Origin: Turritopsis dohrnii
Lineage: Eukaryota; Cnidaria; Hydrozoa; Anthoathecata; Oceaniidae
Assembly (NCBI GenBank): GCA_027922465.2
Contig: BQMF02000277.1
Coordinates: 248,001 to 312,000, forward strand
Length of the DNA stretch: 64,000 nt
Direction of reading: 5' to 3'
A model generated the notes under the pieces. That model did no database searches and had not been told where the DNA came from. It saw only the letters and a list, made by a program, of their open reading frames with translations. Made by a program: the position numbers and the translations under genes. Position 1 is the stretch's first letter, and each line of letters starts with the position of its first letter. Of this stretch, positions 12,780 to 22,577 are shown piece after piece.

Positions 12780-12950
12780 ATACGAGAGTAAGACGTCTCA
12801 AAGACGTTTTCAAAAGACGTCTTTTTCTCGTCCTTAAAAGACATCTTTTGGTGTTACACCTGGAGACTAGTTGAGGACGTCTTAGAGACGTCTTAACTGG
12901 TCCTGATAAGACCGTTAAGAGACTTCTTCAAGACGTCTTGTGTTGACTGG
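12780..12950. mobile_element. Short GACGTC-rich element
   Basis: Dense AGACGTCT palindromes, with a right end AGACGTCTTGTGTTGACTGG. That end matches, as an inverted complement, the CAGCGGGCACAAGACGTC left ends of the larger elements at 36,718 and 52,055. The left end is not clear. Confidence 0.55.
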
Positions 12951-12954
12951 GTTA

Positions 12955-13176
12955 CGTGTTCTTGTAAGTCATTCAAAATGTATATTGTTAAATGTTCACT
13001 GAATATTGGTCACACTCATCCAAATTTTCATTTGAATTGGGTTTAAATTTTGGTAAAGTAATTCAAACCTTACAAAAACATGAATCACCTTGCAAAGATG
13101 TTTTACTTCACAAGAGATTACTTACATTTATATTTTAAAATTTAATTCCTAATTGAAGGATTAGGAATTGTTACAT
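12955..13176. repeat. Inverted repeat arm (partner at 22,345-22,577)
   Basis: The arm from TGTTCTTGTAAGTCATTC to GGATTAGGAATTGTTACATC is matched in reverse complement at 22,345-22,577. The match is imperfect but clear over about 220 bp. The pair brackets the eIF4G exons. Confidence 0.8.
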
Positions 13177-13297
13177 CTTACAATTCTAAATATTAAAGCC
13201 TTCTTCATATATAAATAAGAAAGACTAAAAAAAGTACGTAAAGTGCATCCCTAGCAATATACATATCAAATAAGTTTCATATTTTCCCAAGACTTAC

Positions 13298-13364
13298 TAA
13301 AATACTTCTGCCGTTTTCATAGGCGCCTCTACAATCTCAGCTTCGACTGGTTCTTCTTTTGTAT
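13298..13364 (-). CDS. Putative acidic exon of the eIF4G locus
   Basis: On the minus strand an acceptor (CAACCATTCCAG) is followed by 67 bases encoding TKEEPVEAEIVEAPMKTAEV and a donor TTTTA|GTAAGTC that fits consensus well. The exon starts in the phase left by the exon at 19,581-19,737, so a direct junction would be in frame. Acidic, E/P-rich sequence is usual in the N-terminal half of eIF4G upstream of the eIF4E-binding motif. No domain is visible, so assignment rests on splice signals, phase and neighbourhood. Confidence 0.45.
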
Positions 13365-13379
13365 CTGGAATGGTTGAAT

Positions 13380-13432
13380 TTTTTTTAATTTTTTCTATCA
13401 GTTACTTTTGATTCAGTCTGTGGACTGGTCAA
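13380..13432 (-). pseudogene. Degenerate copy of the KVTDR exon
   Basis: The minus strand reads SPQTESKVTDRKN then a stop. This matches the middle of the exon at 15,250-15,384 (GPQTKSKVTDRASS). It has no intact exon borders and looks like the broken edge of the segmental duplication. Confidence 0.5.
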
Positions 13433-15340
13433 AACAATGTATGGCATCGTTTTCCTACGGCCAAACGTTAGAGATCTAGTCAATCAAAGATTTTGATAAC
13501 ATCACAGACCCATCTCTCCCAAAAATTAGGCCCATATTTTTCGTCATCCCATTGTTTTTATCGTGGACCCCCAAAAACGTCAGTTATCTATATTGGTTAC
13601 AGACATATTTCCCCAAAAACTTTGCGTTCAAATTTGGGTCTCAATGCAATGGCTTCACACTGATGTCGCACACAAAAAAAGGCATAATTTTTTTCAAAGT
13701 TCAAATCTACCACTTTGCATGACAGACAGACAAACAGACAGACAAAGAATTGGCTATTAATACATACAGCGTGTCCACCAGAAAGTGGGTCACTCACTTA
13801 AAACCCAAAAAATTTTCGAATTTCCACCAATGCAATATTTTATGAAAGCTCAAAAAATCTTCTTTCCAATAGTATAATAACCGCATTGTGTTGGTGAAAA
13901 TTCGAATAGTTATTTGTGTTTTAAATGAGTGACCCACTTTCCCGTGGACACACTGTAGATTAGTTCTAATTGTATGTAAAGGGTTAGTTTACATGTTTCC
14001 AGTAAAAGCAACCTCTAGGAGAAATTGTTAATAGTTAATTGTTAATTTTCAAGTGTAATTATGGAAAAACTTGAAATAATTCAAAAGTTTGTTTGTGAAA
14101 TAATCATCCCTCAATATAGTAAGCAATTTTTTTACTAAACGTGAAGCATTTTTTTAAAATTTAACATATAAATATTGGTAAGACTATTTACAACCTCTTC
14201 AACTTCGGTTATTCTGAAACAAGACGGCAGATATGATGTCACATATCAGTGGGTATTACAGGATTTGAATTTGAGTGGCACTAGTGACACATAAGACAAA
14301 CCACGGCAGCTATCTAGAGGGTCTGGTTAGTGGGTGCTGTAAACTTTCAATTTAGGACCCAATATTGGCCTAAAATCGCTCAAATCTTACTGGTACTTAA
14401 AGACTTAATATTCTTTTTCTTCTAGGAGAATCGGGCATTCATTTCAAAAAGTAGATTGATTACCAACGGAGAAATGGTCTCTGAGCAACCTTTACATGTG
14501 CTGGTGCATAGATGTGACTTCTTGTTCACCACCTAGCTTCTCCTCTTCCATTGTTATTTTGTTTTTAATTGCGGTTGTTAAATTGCAGAACGAAATTGAA
14601 TAGTGTGAAATTTTATGTTCATATTTCCATTAATCCACGTAGATGGTCTGTTGTGTATTTTTAGCTCTTATTGTGTATTTTTAAATAGAGCTTGTCTCGA
14701 GACTACTTTTATTACACATCTGGTCTCCGCATTCTGATCACGCGTGTTAAAAAAAAAAAGATCAATACATTCATGCATGTGTAAGAGAAACTTTTATATC
14801 CATGATTCATTGAATAAACAAAAGTTCAAACATGAAGAAGTGAGGTTTGAATTTGGGCACCGAACATTACATTTCGCTAGGGTTTTTGGCCTGTATTACC
14901 TCCTGCATATGTCAGAATCGGAACCTTGCTTTATAACAAACCTTTTCTTCATTTTCTTACACTTTAATTTTCAACCATCCATTAATGGGCACATCTGAGA
15001 AATAATTCTATGAAAGTAAACTCATTTGACTTCAAAGCAAAAACATGCAAAAACATTGAATGTTACAAAAAGAAATAATAATGTTAAATCATTTGAGGCT
15101 TTGAAACATTCATTCTTAAGAATATTTTTTTATGTCAAACAAGTCAGAAAGACAATAATGCTTAACAGAGGAAGAACTTTAGAAATTTTAAGCAACAAAG
15201 ATAAGTGTTGTTATAAAAGAAATTAAATTATATTTCAAATATAACATACCTGAGCAGCAAAAGTTGCCTGAATTTTTGCTTTTTCTTCATCTTGTGCAGG
15301 CAAAGCAGATGCACTTGATGCTCTATCAGTTACTTTTGAT
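13427..15340. repeat. Segmental duplication, copy 1
   Basis: From GGTCAAAACAATGTATGGCA to the exon at 15.3 kb this segment is closely repeated at 16,029-18,530 in the same orientation. It holds a piece of the array-type repeat, a short MITE, and about 1.3 kb without a convincing gene. Length differs mainly because copy 2 has a long MITE where copy 1 has a short one. Confidence 0.85.
13767..13957. mobile_element. 191-bp mariner-type MITE (internally deleted)
   Basis: Ends CAGCGTGTCCACCAGAAAGT and the inverted complement ACTTTCCCGTGGACACACTG, flanked by TA at 13,765 and 13,958. It is the short form of the element at 16,369-17,170, sharing both ends but lacking about 600 bp of the interior. Confidence 0.8.
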
Positions 15341-15384
15341 TTTGTCTGTGGACCAGGTGACGGAGATAATGCAACAGCATACAC
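15250..15384 (-). CDS. Putative exon, duplicated copy A, eIF4G locus
   Basis: The minus strand shows an acceptor GTGGGTTTAG, 135 bases in one open frame (VYAVALSPSPGPQTKSKVTD ... DEEKAKIQATFAAQ), and a donor CAG|GTATGT. Both ends are phase 0, so the exon could be included or skipped without a frame change. The second half is nearly the same as the exon at 18,460-18,567. I do not recognise a named domain; membership of the eIF4G gene is inferred from strand and position between its other exons. Confidence 0.5.
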
Positions 15385-15389
15385 CTAAA

Positions 15390-16028
15390 CCCACAAATCA
15401 TGAACCGTTACAGAGATATAGCGATAAAAGATTTCGATGACGTCACAGACTCGTCCCAAAAGAAATTGTGCCCAAACTTTTCATCACCTGTATCACAGAC
15501 ACCAATAAACGTCAGGTTTTCCCTATTGACAGCCGGTACAATTTGTGTTCGACCACAGAGGCAGACTTGAACCCGGAACCTATGGTGCGCCAGCCGAACA
15601 CATGCCAACGTTGCTTGTTGTCCAAAATGTTTAATCATCTTGTTTTTTATACCTAGTTAATGTATTGTTTTCAAAGTCCAATCAATGGTGCACTTGGGGA
15701 AAAAAATTAATAAAAATAATAAAAAAACATTATTCTTATTGGTTCCCCGGCCAAAAAGTCACGTTCGATTTGGGATGCTAAAATTGTTTTTCCCCAGACG
15801 TCGTGTCCCGCACAAGAAATGATATAATTTCTCTCACAGCTCACATCTTCCATTTTGCATGACAGACAAACAAACAAACGGACAGACAAACAGAGAATCG
15901 GCTATTACTACATAGACCAGACGCCAAGGCGGCGGCACTCACCACCCATGTTCAGGCTGCATTGAGTTCACGAAAAATAAAATTAAGTAATTGGCAACGG
16001 AAAGTGTACACTTAGAGTTCAAAAAACT
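15390..16028. repeat. Array-type repeat in reverse orientation
   Basis: Reverse-complement matches to the 1-8,510 array family are evident: CATTTTGCATGACAGACAAACAAAC, GAATCGGCTATTA, CGCCAAGGCGGCGGC and AAAATAAAATTAAGTAATTGGCAAC. The part around 15,420-15,500 matches the extra block of the array at 4,794-5,060. No gene is supported here. Confidence 0.7.
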
Positions 16029-18530
16029 GGTCAAAACAATGTATGGCATGGTTTTCCTACGGCCAAACGTTAGAGATCTTGTCAATCAAAGATTTTGATA
16101 ACATCACAGACCCATCTCCCCCAAAAATTAGGCCCATATTTTTCGTCACCCCATTGTCTTTATCGTGGACCCCCAAAAACGTCAGTTATCTATATTGGTT
16201 ACAGACATATTTCCCCAAAAACTTTGCGTTCAAATTTGGGTCTCAATGCAATGGCTTCACACTGATGTCGCACACAAAAAAAGGCATAATTTTTTTCAAA
16301 GCTCAAATCTACCACTTTGCATGACAGACAGACAAACAGACAGACAAAGAATTGGCTATTAATACATACAGCGTGTCCACCAGAAAGTGGGTCTCTCATT
16401 TTAAACACAAATAACTTTTCGAATTTTCACCAATGCAATGAGGTTTTTATACCGTTGGAAAGAAGATTTTTTGAGCTTTCTAAATATTTGACCTTCTTAA
16501 TATAAAAATAAATTTTGGGGGAGATATAATCGATTTTACCGTGAAACCTCGCAATTAAATCAATAATGATCAAGTAACGCTTCCTTGAATAGGAGTTAAT
16601 TAATGACTCGAGTAATATGGAAAGTCGTGAAAAACTAAAATGTCGTGATAGAGCTGCATTTATACTGCATTTATACGTGGAAACACATATTTATTTACAA
16701 CTTTGAAACATAAAAGTTTCATTTCTAAAAATCGTACATGTAGATTTTAATAACCTTCTTAAAGTCTTTTTTCCTTATAAAAATTTTGGCAAGGCGTTGG
16801 AAATACAAAGTTATTAAATCATAATAAAAACCTTAAGGTAAGTTTACACAATGAAAAAACGTTTGTGCCTGTTCAAAATATTTCGTGACAACCTTATCAC
16901 AACACCACCAACAGCAGTTGTTTCAATGAAACAAAAAATAAATTGTTCGTTAAAAGTCTGTTTTTTTTATCATTACAAAATTAACAACCGTGTCGAAAGA
17001 AAAAATACTTAATATCCTTTAAAACAAACATTTTTACAAATAATAACTTATATTTTATGAAAGCTCAAAAAATCTTCTTTCCAATAGTATAATAACCGCA
17101 TTGTGTTGGTGAAAATTCGAATAGTTATTTGTGTTTTAAATGAGTGACCCACTTTCCCGTGGACACACTGTAGATTAGTTCTAATTGTATGTAAAGGGTT
17201 AGTTTACATGTTTCCAGTAAAAGCAACCTCTAGGAGAAATTGTTAATAGTTAATTGTTAATTTTCAAGTGTAATTATGGAAAAACTTGAAATAATTCAAA
17301 AGTTTGTTTGTGAAATAATCATCCCTCAATATAGTAAGCAATTTTTTTACTAAACGTGAAGCATTTTTTAAAATTTAACATATAAAAATTGGTAAGACTA
17401 TTTACAACCTCTTCAACTTCTGCAGAAATGATGTCACATATCAGTGGGTAATACAGGATTTGAATTTGAGTGGCATTAGTGACACATAAGACAAACCACG
17501 GCAGCTATCTAGGGGGTCTGGGTAATGGGTGCTGTAAACTTTCAATTTAGGACCCAATATTGGCCTAGAATCGCTCAAATCTTACTGGTACTTAAAAATT
17601 TAATATTCTTTTTCTTTTAGGAGAATCGGGCATTCATTTCAAAAAGTAGATTGATTACCAACGGAGAAATGGTCTCTGAGCAACCTTTACATGAGCTGGT
17701 GCAGAGATGTGACTCCTTGTTCACCACCTAGCTCCTCCTCTTCCATTGTTATTTCGTTTTTAATTGCGGCTGTTAAATTGCAGAACGAAATTGAATAGTG
17801 TGAAATTTTATGTTCATATTTCCATTAATCCACATAGACGGTTTGTTGTGTATTTTTAGCTCTTATTGTGTATTTTTAAATAGAGCTTGTCTCGAGACTA
17901 CTTTTATTACACATCTGGTCTCCGCATTCTGATCACGCGTGTTAAGAAAAAAATGATCAATACATTCATGCATGTATAAGAGAAACTTTTATATCCATGA
18001 TTCATTGAATAAACAAAAGTTCAAACATTAAGAAGTGAGGTTTGCATTTGGGCACCGAGATTTTGACACCCAATATTACATTTCGCTAGGGCTTTTGGCC
18101 TGTATTACCTCTTGCATATGTCAGAATCGGAACCTTGCTTTATAACAAACCTTTTTTTCATTTTCTCACACTTTAATTTTCAACCATCCTTAATGGGCAC
18201 ATCTGAGAAATAGTTTTATGAAACTGAAAACTCATTTGACTTCAAAGCAAAAACATGCAAAAACATTGAATGTTGCAAAAAGAAATAATAATGTTAAAAC
18301 ATTTGAGGCTTTGAAACATTCATTCTTAAGAATATTTTTTTATGTCAAACAAGTCAGAAAGACAATAATGCTTAACAGAGGAAGAACTTTAGAAATTTTA
18401 AGCAACAAAGATAAGTGTTGTTATAAAAGAAATTAAATTATATTTCAAATATAACATACCTGAGCAGCAAAAGTTGCCTGAATTTTTGCTTTTTCTTCAT
18501 CTTGTGCAGGCAAAGGAGATGCTCTTGATG
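16029..18530. repeat. Segmental duplication, copy 2
   Basis: Direct repeat of 13,427-15,340. The match runs from GGTCAAAACAATGTATGGCA to the exon sequence CTTTTTCTTCATCTTGTGCAGGC, interrupted by the longer MITE at 16,369-17,170. Differences are single bases and small indels, so the duplication is fairly recent. Confidence 0.85.
16369..17170. mobile_element. 802-bp mariner-type MITE, full-length form
   Basis: Ends CAGCGTGTCCACCAGAAAGT and ACTTTCCCGTGGACACACTG with TA on each side (16,367-16,368 and 17,171-17,172). The interior is AT-rich without a transposase frame. The inner arms AACTTTTCGAATTTTCACCAA and TTGGTGAAAATTCGAATAGTT extend the inverted repeat. Confidence 0.8.
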
Positions 18531-18567
18531 AGGTGGAATAACCACTAGTAGTTGTTGGTTGTTTTTT
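18460..18567 (-). CDS. Putative exon, duplicated copy B, eIF4G locus
   Basis: On the minus strand, after a run of C (G14 on the plus strand) and a possible acceptor CTGAAG, 108 bases encode KKQPTTTSGYSTSSRASPLP followed by AQDEEKAKIQATFAAQ, then donor CAG|GTATGT. The second half duplicates the exon at 15,250-15,384; the first halves differ. Both ends are phase 0 with the acceptor chosen, which does not match the phase-1 end of the exon at 19,581-19,737. Another exon, skipping, or a different acceptor is therefore needed. Confidence 0.45.
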
Positions 18568-18576
18568 CTTCAGTGT

Positions 18577-18590
18577 GGGGGGGGGGGGGG
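18577..18590. repeat. G14 homopolymer
   Basis: A run of about 14 G lies just upstream (in minus-strand terms) of the exon ending at 18,567. On the transcript it would be a C-run in the polypyrimidine-tract position. Confidence 0.9.
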
Positions 18591-18600
18591 ATTAAAGTTA

Positions 18601-19323
18601 CGTTATTACACGAAATAAACAGGCGGACTATTTAACGCGCCATAAATTAACGCGGTCACAAATTAACGCGGATGGACGATGAGACTTTCTAAAAGTGTGC
18701 TTTAATTAACAGGGTTCAAAGACTGTAATTTTAAATGGTATTAAATTAACGCGGATTTTGATTTTTGTATTTTTCACTCTGGATTAGTTTAAATGATTTG
18801 GAAGATGCATTTTCAAATACTGAAAGGAAATCAAAATCTTCAATGCACGCAGAGTTACTAGAGTCGTAATATATTACCTTTATAATAAAACACAAGAAAA
18901 AAACTAAATACAAACAGTGTGCGTGCTAATGTCTCCCATACGATTATGCTAAGGGTTCAAAGAACTTGTCGTTTAATGCCTCTCGTATCCCTGCTGCCTT
19001 CCATCCAGCCTTCATTATTGCTTTTCCTTTCTCTAAACTCAGGTAATCGTAAATACGGTCATAACTTTGGCGTGGTAAGGTTTCAAACTCTGCGAGTGAC
19101 TCGTTATGTTTGTATTTTTATATATATTTTATTCCGTTAAATTACTGTCATAAAAAATAGAAAAACCTGTCGTTTTTACTGCATTTCAACAATTTGCTTT
19201 CAAAAATTGAAGAATATCACAAAATAACGAGGGATTATATTACACGATATTAATGGGCAGTTAAATTACGCGGGGCACAAATTAACACGGTCTTAATCAA
19301 CGCGGATTTTTCGTGTAATAAGG
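18601..19323. mobile_element. 723-bp TA-flanked MITE
   Basis: Left end CGTTATTACACGAAATAAAC; right end TTTTTCGTGTAATAAGG, the inverted complement; TA at 18,599 and 19,324. Subterminal repeats of AATTAACGCGG occur on both sides. There is no transposase. It lies about 33 bp from the splice acceptor region of the exon at 18,460-18,567. Confidence 0.8.
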
Positions 19324-19580
19324 TATATCCAGAACTTTTTGATTAAAAAGGGGATGTTCCACACTATTTTGATGCATTGGAATACACTTTTAATCATCCA
19401 ATAAAAAAATGTGTGGCTCAGCCCCTTTGAAAAAAATTTTTTATTGGAAAGTTTCAGAGGGTTACTCAATAGAAATTCCAAAGATGAAGAGCTCTGATTT
19501 CTTATTGATTACGCTTTCTAGAGAATGGCTATTAAAATAAGTGTAGAAAGTGATGATAGATTTTAAATATCAGAATTTAC

Positions 19581-19737
19581 CTTGCTGCATTACATAATGT
19601 ATAGGATGATAGGGAGCTCGTGGGTACCCAGGTTGTATCTGATGATACTGAAAAGATTGTCCTCCATTCTGCATATTATAATGTGGATGAACTTGATAAG
19701 CCTGTGAATGAAATCCAGGCACAACTTCATTTCTTTG
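19581..19737 (-). CDS. EIF4G: eIF4G N-terminal region exon, Q/P/Y-rich
   Basis: Acceptor TTTAATGTTTCAG, 157 bases, donor CAGCAAG|GTAAATT (phase 1). The product reads QRNEVVPGFHSQAYQVHPHY ... YPRAPYHPIHYVMQQ. It follows the exon at 19,908-20,063 in phase 0 without a shift. Low-complexity Q, P, Y and H-rich sequence of this sort is usual in the poorly conserved N-terminus of eIF4G, ahead of the eIF4E-binding site. The eIF4G name comes from the neighbouring exon at 21,679-21,857 and is an inference here; another scaffold protein with such a region is possible. Confidence 0.6.
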
Positions 19738-19907
19738 CTGAAACATTAAATTAAAAGACATTTCCAAAACCAGTATCAAGCGGCATTGGGAACAAATGTA
19801 ATATTTCACAAGTCATAACAAACAACGTCTGCAATATTTGTTATATCTGCTATATTCAAAACAATATTATTTATAAGCCCCACAATAACTTGGAAACAAA
19901 CTCTAAC

Positions 19908-20063
19908 CTGTGGATAACTAGAACCAGCCGAAACTAAAGAAACATGCCCCATTCGTCCAACATGATTAATTGGGCCACGTATAGTTGGTTGGGCATTGTT
20001 TACATATTGCATTTGTTGCTTCATCATTGGTTGGTTAGGTGGCAACTGCTGCTGGTAAAGTAT
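19908..20063 (-). CDS. EIF4G: eIF4G N-terminal region exon, Q/N-rich
   Basis: Acceptor TTAATGTAG, 156 bases exactly in frame (52 codons: LPPNQPMMKQQMQYVNNAQP ... HVSLVSAGSSYPQ), donor CCACAG|GTTAGAG. It joins the exon at 19,581-19,737 phase 0 to phase 0. Good splice sites, uniform codon phase and biased composition support a real exon. No folded domain is visible, as expected of a disordered N-terminal segment. Confidence 0.6.
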
Positions 20064-20216
20064 CTACATTAATAGGATGGATACAATGAAAAATCTTAAA
20101 ACTTGGAAGAAATGAAAAAATTTGACTTTACAAAATTTAATACTTTCACAAGTTAGAAAAATGTGGTTTTTGGCTAAGATCGGTTGCATGAATACAGTTT
20201 TAAAATTTGGCAATAC

Positions 20217-20256
20217 CTGTGGGGAGGTGGTTGGTTATGGTTTGGATATGTTTGTC
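20217..20256 (-). CDS. Possible 40-base micro-exon, eIF4G locus
   Basis: The minus strand shows ATTCATTTTCAG, 40 bases, then CACAG|GTATTG. In one frame it reads QTYPNHNQPPPH, like the neighbouring exons. Its 40-base length does not bring the frame into phase with the next exon at 20,063, so either an unseen exon intervenes or this is a chance pair of splice sites. Confidence 0.35.
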
Positions 20257-20380
20257 CTGAAAATGAATAATCACAAATTATACATCTACCATGTATATAT
20301 GAATATCAAGTCATTATTTATGCAAAGAATTTTGTAAAAGAATTCGAACACTTGCTTTTCAGTTTCTTTTAAAGGGATTA

Positions 20381-21141
20381 CCGTATTTCCTGTATTTAGC
20401 GCTGCACTTATAAATTTCAAATAAGAAAAGACCGCCGCCCTCTAAAGACGCCGCACCCAAATGCATCACTCATTAGAAAAAAAATTTAAAAAAAAAAAAA
20501 GAAAAATTTGTATTTAAATTCCATTGTTTTTCTATCAGCAAATTCTTCCAATTCTAGTTCAAGATAAGAAAATATTTTCTTTTTGATCAACTGCTCATGC
20601 AGTATTTTAGAAAGTTTTTTGTTCAATGAAAAACATTTGAAAGTAGCTGGAAGAACAAGTCCTAGTTCTCTTTTACTCTTTCTAACAAGACTTGCTATCA
20701 TTGAGTTCCAATCGTTGGCTTGAAGAAATTGATTGATGAGTTTTGACAACTCAATTGGTATGTGCCCAACAAAAATACATTTCTAATAATCATGGAAGAG
20801 GATTCACAAGTCAGCCCATTTTGAAAACATAACAGATTTTGACGTTGAGTCAGCGTGAGAAGCGTTTCACTTAGTCGATGAGGATCATGAACCGTTTCAC
20901 TTACTCGATGAGGACCATGAACCGTTTCACTTAGTCGATGAGGACCATGAAGCGCTTCACTTAGTCGATGAGGATCATGATTGTGATGAAGATATTGTAG
21001 TCTAGGGTTTTTTTACGTGAAAAAATGTTATAGAATTTCATGTTCTCGTTGTTTCCCGAAATCTTAAAAACAGAAATTTGAAATTTTGAAAAGAGCGCCG
21101 CACCTAAAATTTAACACAAAAATTTATTAGAGGAAATACGG
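20381..21141. mobile_element. 761-bp pogo/Tigger-type non-autonomous element
   Basis: Ends CCGTATTTCCTGTATTTAGC and the inverted GAGGAAATACGG, with TA at 20,379 and 21,142; subterminal GCGCCGCAC motifs also pair. Inside, on the plus strand at 20,862-21,003, four 30-base tandem units encode repeats of DEDHEPFHLV ending DCDEDIVV and a stop. This looks like the acidic C-terminal tail of a lost transposase, with everything upstream gone. Confidence 0.75.
20862..21003 (+). repeat. 30-bp coding minisatellite (DEDHEPFHLV repeats)
   Basis: Four copies of CACTTAGTCGATGAGGACCA-type units at 30-bp spacing keep one open frame to a TAG at 21,001-21,003. A period that is a multiple of three, with third-position variation, suggests the repeat once encoded protein. 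Confidence 0.7.
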
Positions 21142-21142
21142 T

Positions 21143-21672
21143 ACTCTAAAAACTGTGGACAAGTTATATTATGTAATATATCTAATATGTTGTATAAATG
21201 TAAAAATCATGTTGCAAGATGCAAACATCATATTTCCGTGATTGCAAATTTGAAGGTTCCAAGTATGGTGTTTAAACTTAATTACTTCAGGGTGTGAATT
21301 ACCATAATAAATTCACATAGAAAAAAATTTCCTCTGTTTAGTTTTTCTGCAGTTAAATTTTTGCCAGTAGTCAAAACAACACTAAACAAGTTCTTGATTT
21401 TCAATAAAACTTTTTTCATAACCAATTTCATGGCATCTGTTTAGACAAGGCGAGAGAAAAATGATGGAATGTTAGATACTAACTTATTAATATGATTATA
21501 AGATAAAAAAATGAAAGATCTAAAAAATCAAAGGCAATTTTGATGAACATTGAAAAGATTTCATTCAAACCAATAAAAACATAAGCTGTGGTTTATTTTC
21601 AATCAATTATGGCATAACAACTATCAATTTTCTTCCGTGAAAAGTATTTTGATAAATGAAAATCGCATAAAA
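21143..21672. other. Intron-like sequence, nothing recognised
   Basis: AT-rich sequence between the MITE and the eIF4E-binding exon. I find no exon with paired splice sites and no clear repeat. Confidence 0.5.
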
Positions 21673-21678
21673 TCATAC

Positions 21679-21857
21679 TAAAAGAGGTTTTGTTTTGTTT
21701 GCTTCAACAACCACGATAATTAATTGATAATTGAACAGAACAATATCAATATCTAGAAGGTTTGCTGGCTTGGATGTGCAAATAGGAGCAAACTGAAATT
21801 TCAAAAGGAAATCTCTATCATATTGAAGTTTTTCTTCATCATTTGATAAAGGCATAT
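21679..21857 (-). CDS. EIF4G: eIF4G exon carrying the eIF4E-binding motif
   Basis: This exon holds the site by which the scaffold eIF4G binds the cap-binding protein eIF4E during translation initiation in the cytoplasm. On the minus strand, after acceptor TTGATTTAG, it reads DMPLSNDEEKLQYDRDFLLKFQF; YDRDFLL satisfies YxxxxL-hydrophobic. Downstream, KPANLLDIDIVLF and VVVEANKTKPLL parallel the KPEGL...DVVL and ANKTPLRPL region that follows the motif in animal eIF4G. The start phase (2 bases) completes the G left by the exon at 21,978-22,074. A donor TTTTA|GTATGA at 21,678 is possible; otherwise the frame stops at 21,673. Oddly, the N-terminal-type exons of the same strand lie downstream of this exon, not upstream. 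Confidence 0.8.
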
Positions 21858-21977
21858 CTAAATCAAAGAAAAACATTCAATACAAGATACAAAATCATTG
21901 AACTGTCACCGTGCAATGGAAAGTTAACATTTCCATTAACAACTTGCAACTGTTGGTGATTTGAAACATTAACACAC

Positions 21978-22074
21978 CTTCTGACTTGATAATTTTTGTT
22001 TCCGCTGTCCTGGGAGTTACTTCTGGTTTTTCAATATCAACATTTGTGATTACTTCTTTTTCAATACTTTCTTC
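21978..22074 (-). CDS. EIF4G: eIF4G acidic exon upstream of the eIF4E-binding exon
   Basis: Acceptor CATTTTAG, 97 bases (EESIEKEVITNVDIEKPEVT ... TAETKIIKSE), donor AGAAG|GTGTGT in phase 1. It joins the 21,857 exon to give ...SE-D-MPLSNDEEK without a shift. Acidic, lysine/glutamate-rich sequence just before the eIF4E-binding motif is usual in the family. Confidence 0.7.
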
Positions 22075-22344
22075 CTAAAATGATGTCAGATTTACAAGAA
22101 ATCAGAAACAGGTAAAAATTGGCCTTAAACAAATTTATACATTATATATTATATATAATTTATTTATATTTATACTATGAATCGTTATGAATTAAATATG
22201 TTACTTAGAATTATAATTTAAATATGTTACTCAGAAACGAAATTCTGAAGAAAAAAACAAACAACCACCAACTACTAGTGATGATATTTGTCTAAATAGT
22301 TTTCAATTTGATAAAAAAAGATATTTTAGTGGTGAAAGTTGCAA

Positions 22345-22577
22345 GATGTAACAATTCCTAATCCTTCAATAAGCAATTAAATTTTAAAATATAAATGTAA
22401 ATGATCTCTCGTGAAATAAAACATTTTTGACGAAATGATTCATGTGTTTGTAAGGTCTGAATTAATTTACCAAAATTTAAACCCAATTCAATTTTTGAAT
22501 CTTTTTATATTTGGATGAGTGTCACCAATATTCAGTGAATATTTAACAATATACATTTGGAATGACTTACAAGAACA
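22345..22577. repeat. Inverted repeat arm (partner at 12,955-13,176)
   Basis: Reverse complement of the 12,955 arm, from GATGTAACAATTCCTAATCC to GAATGACTTACAAGAACACA. It lies 270 bp upstream of the acidic eIF4G exon. Confidence 0.8.
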
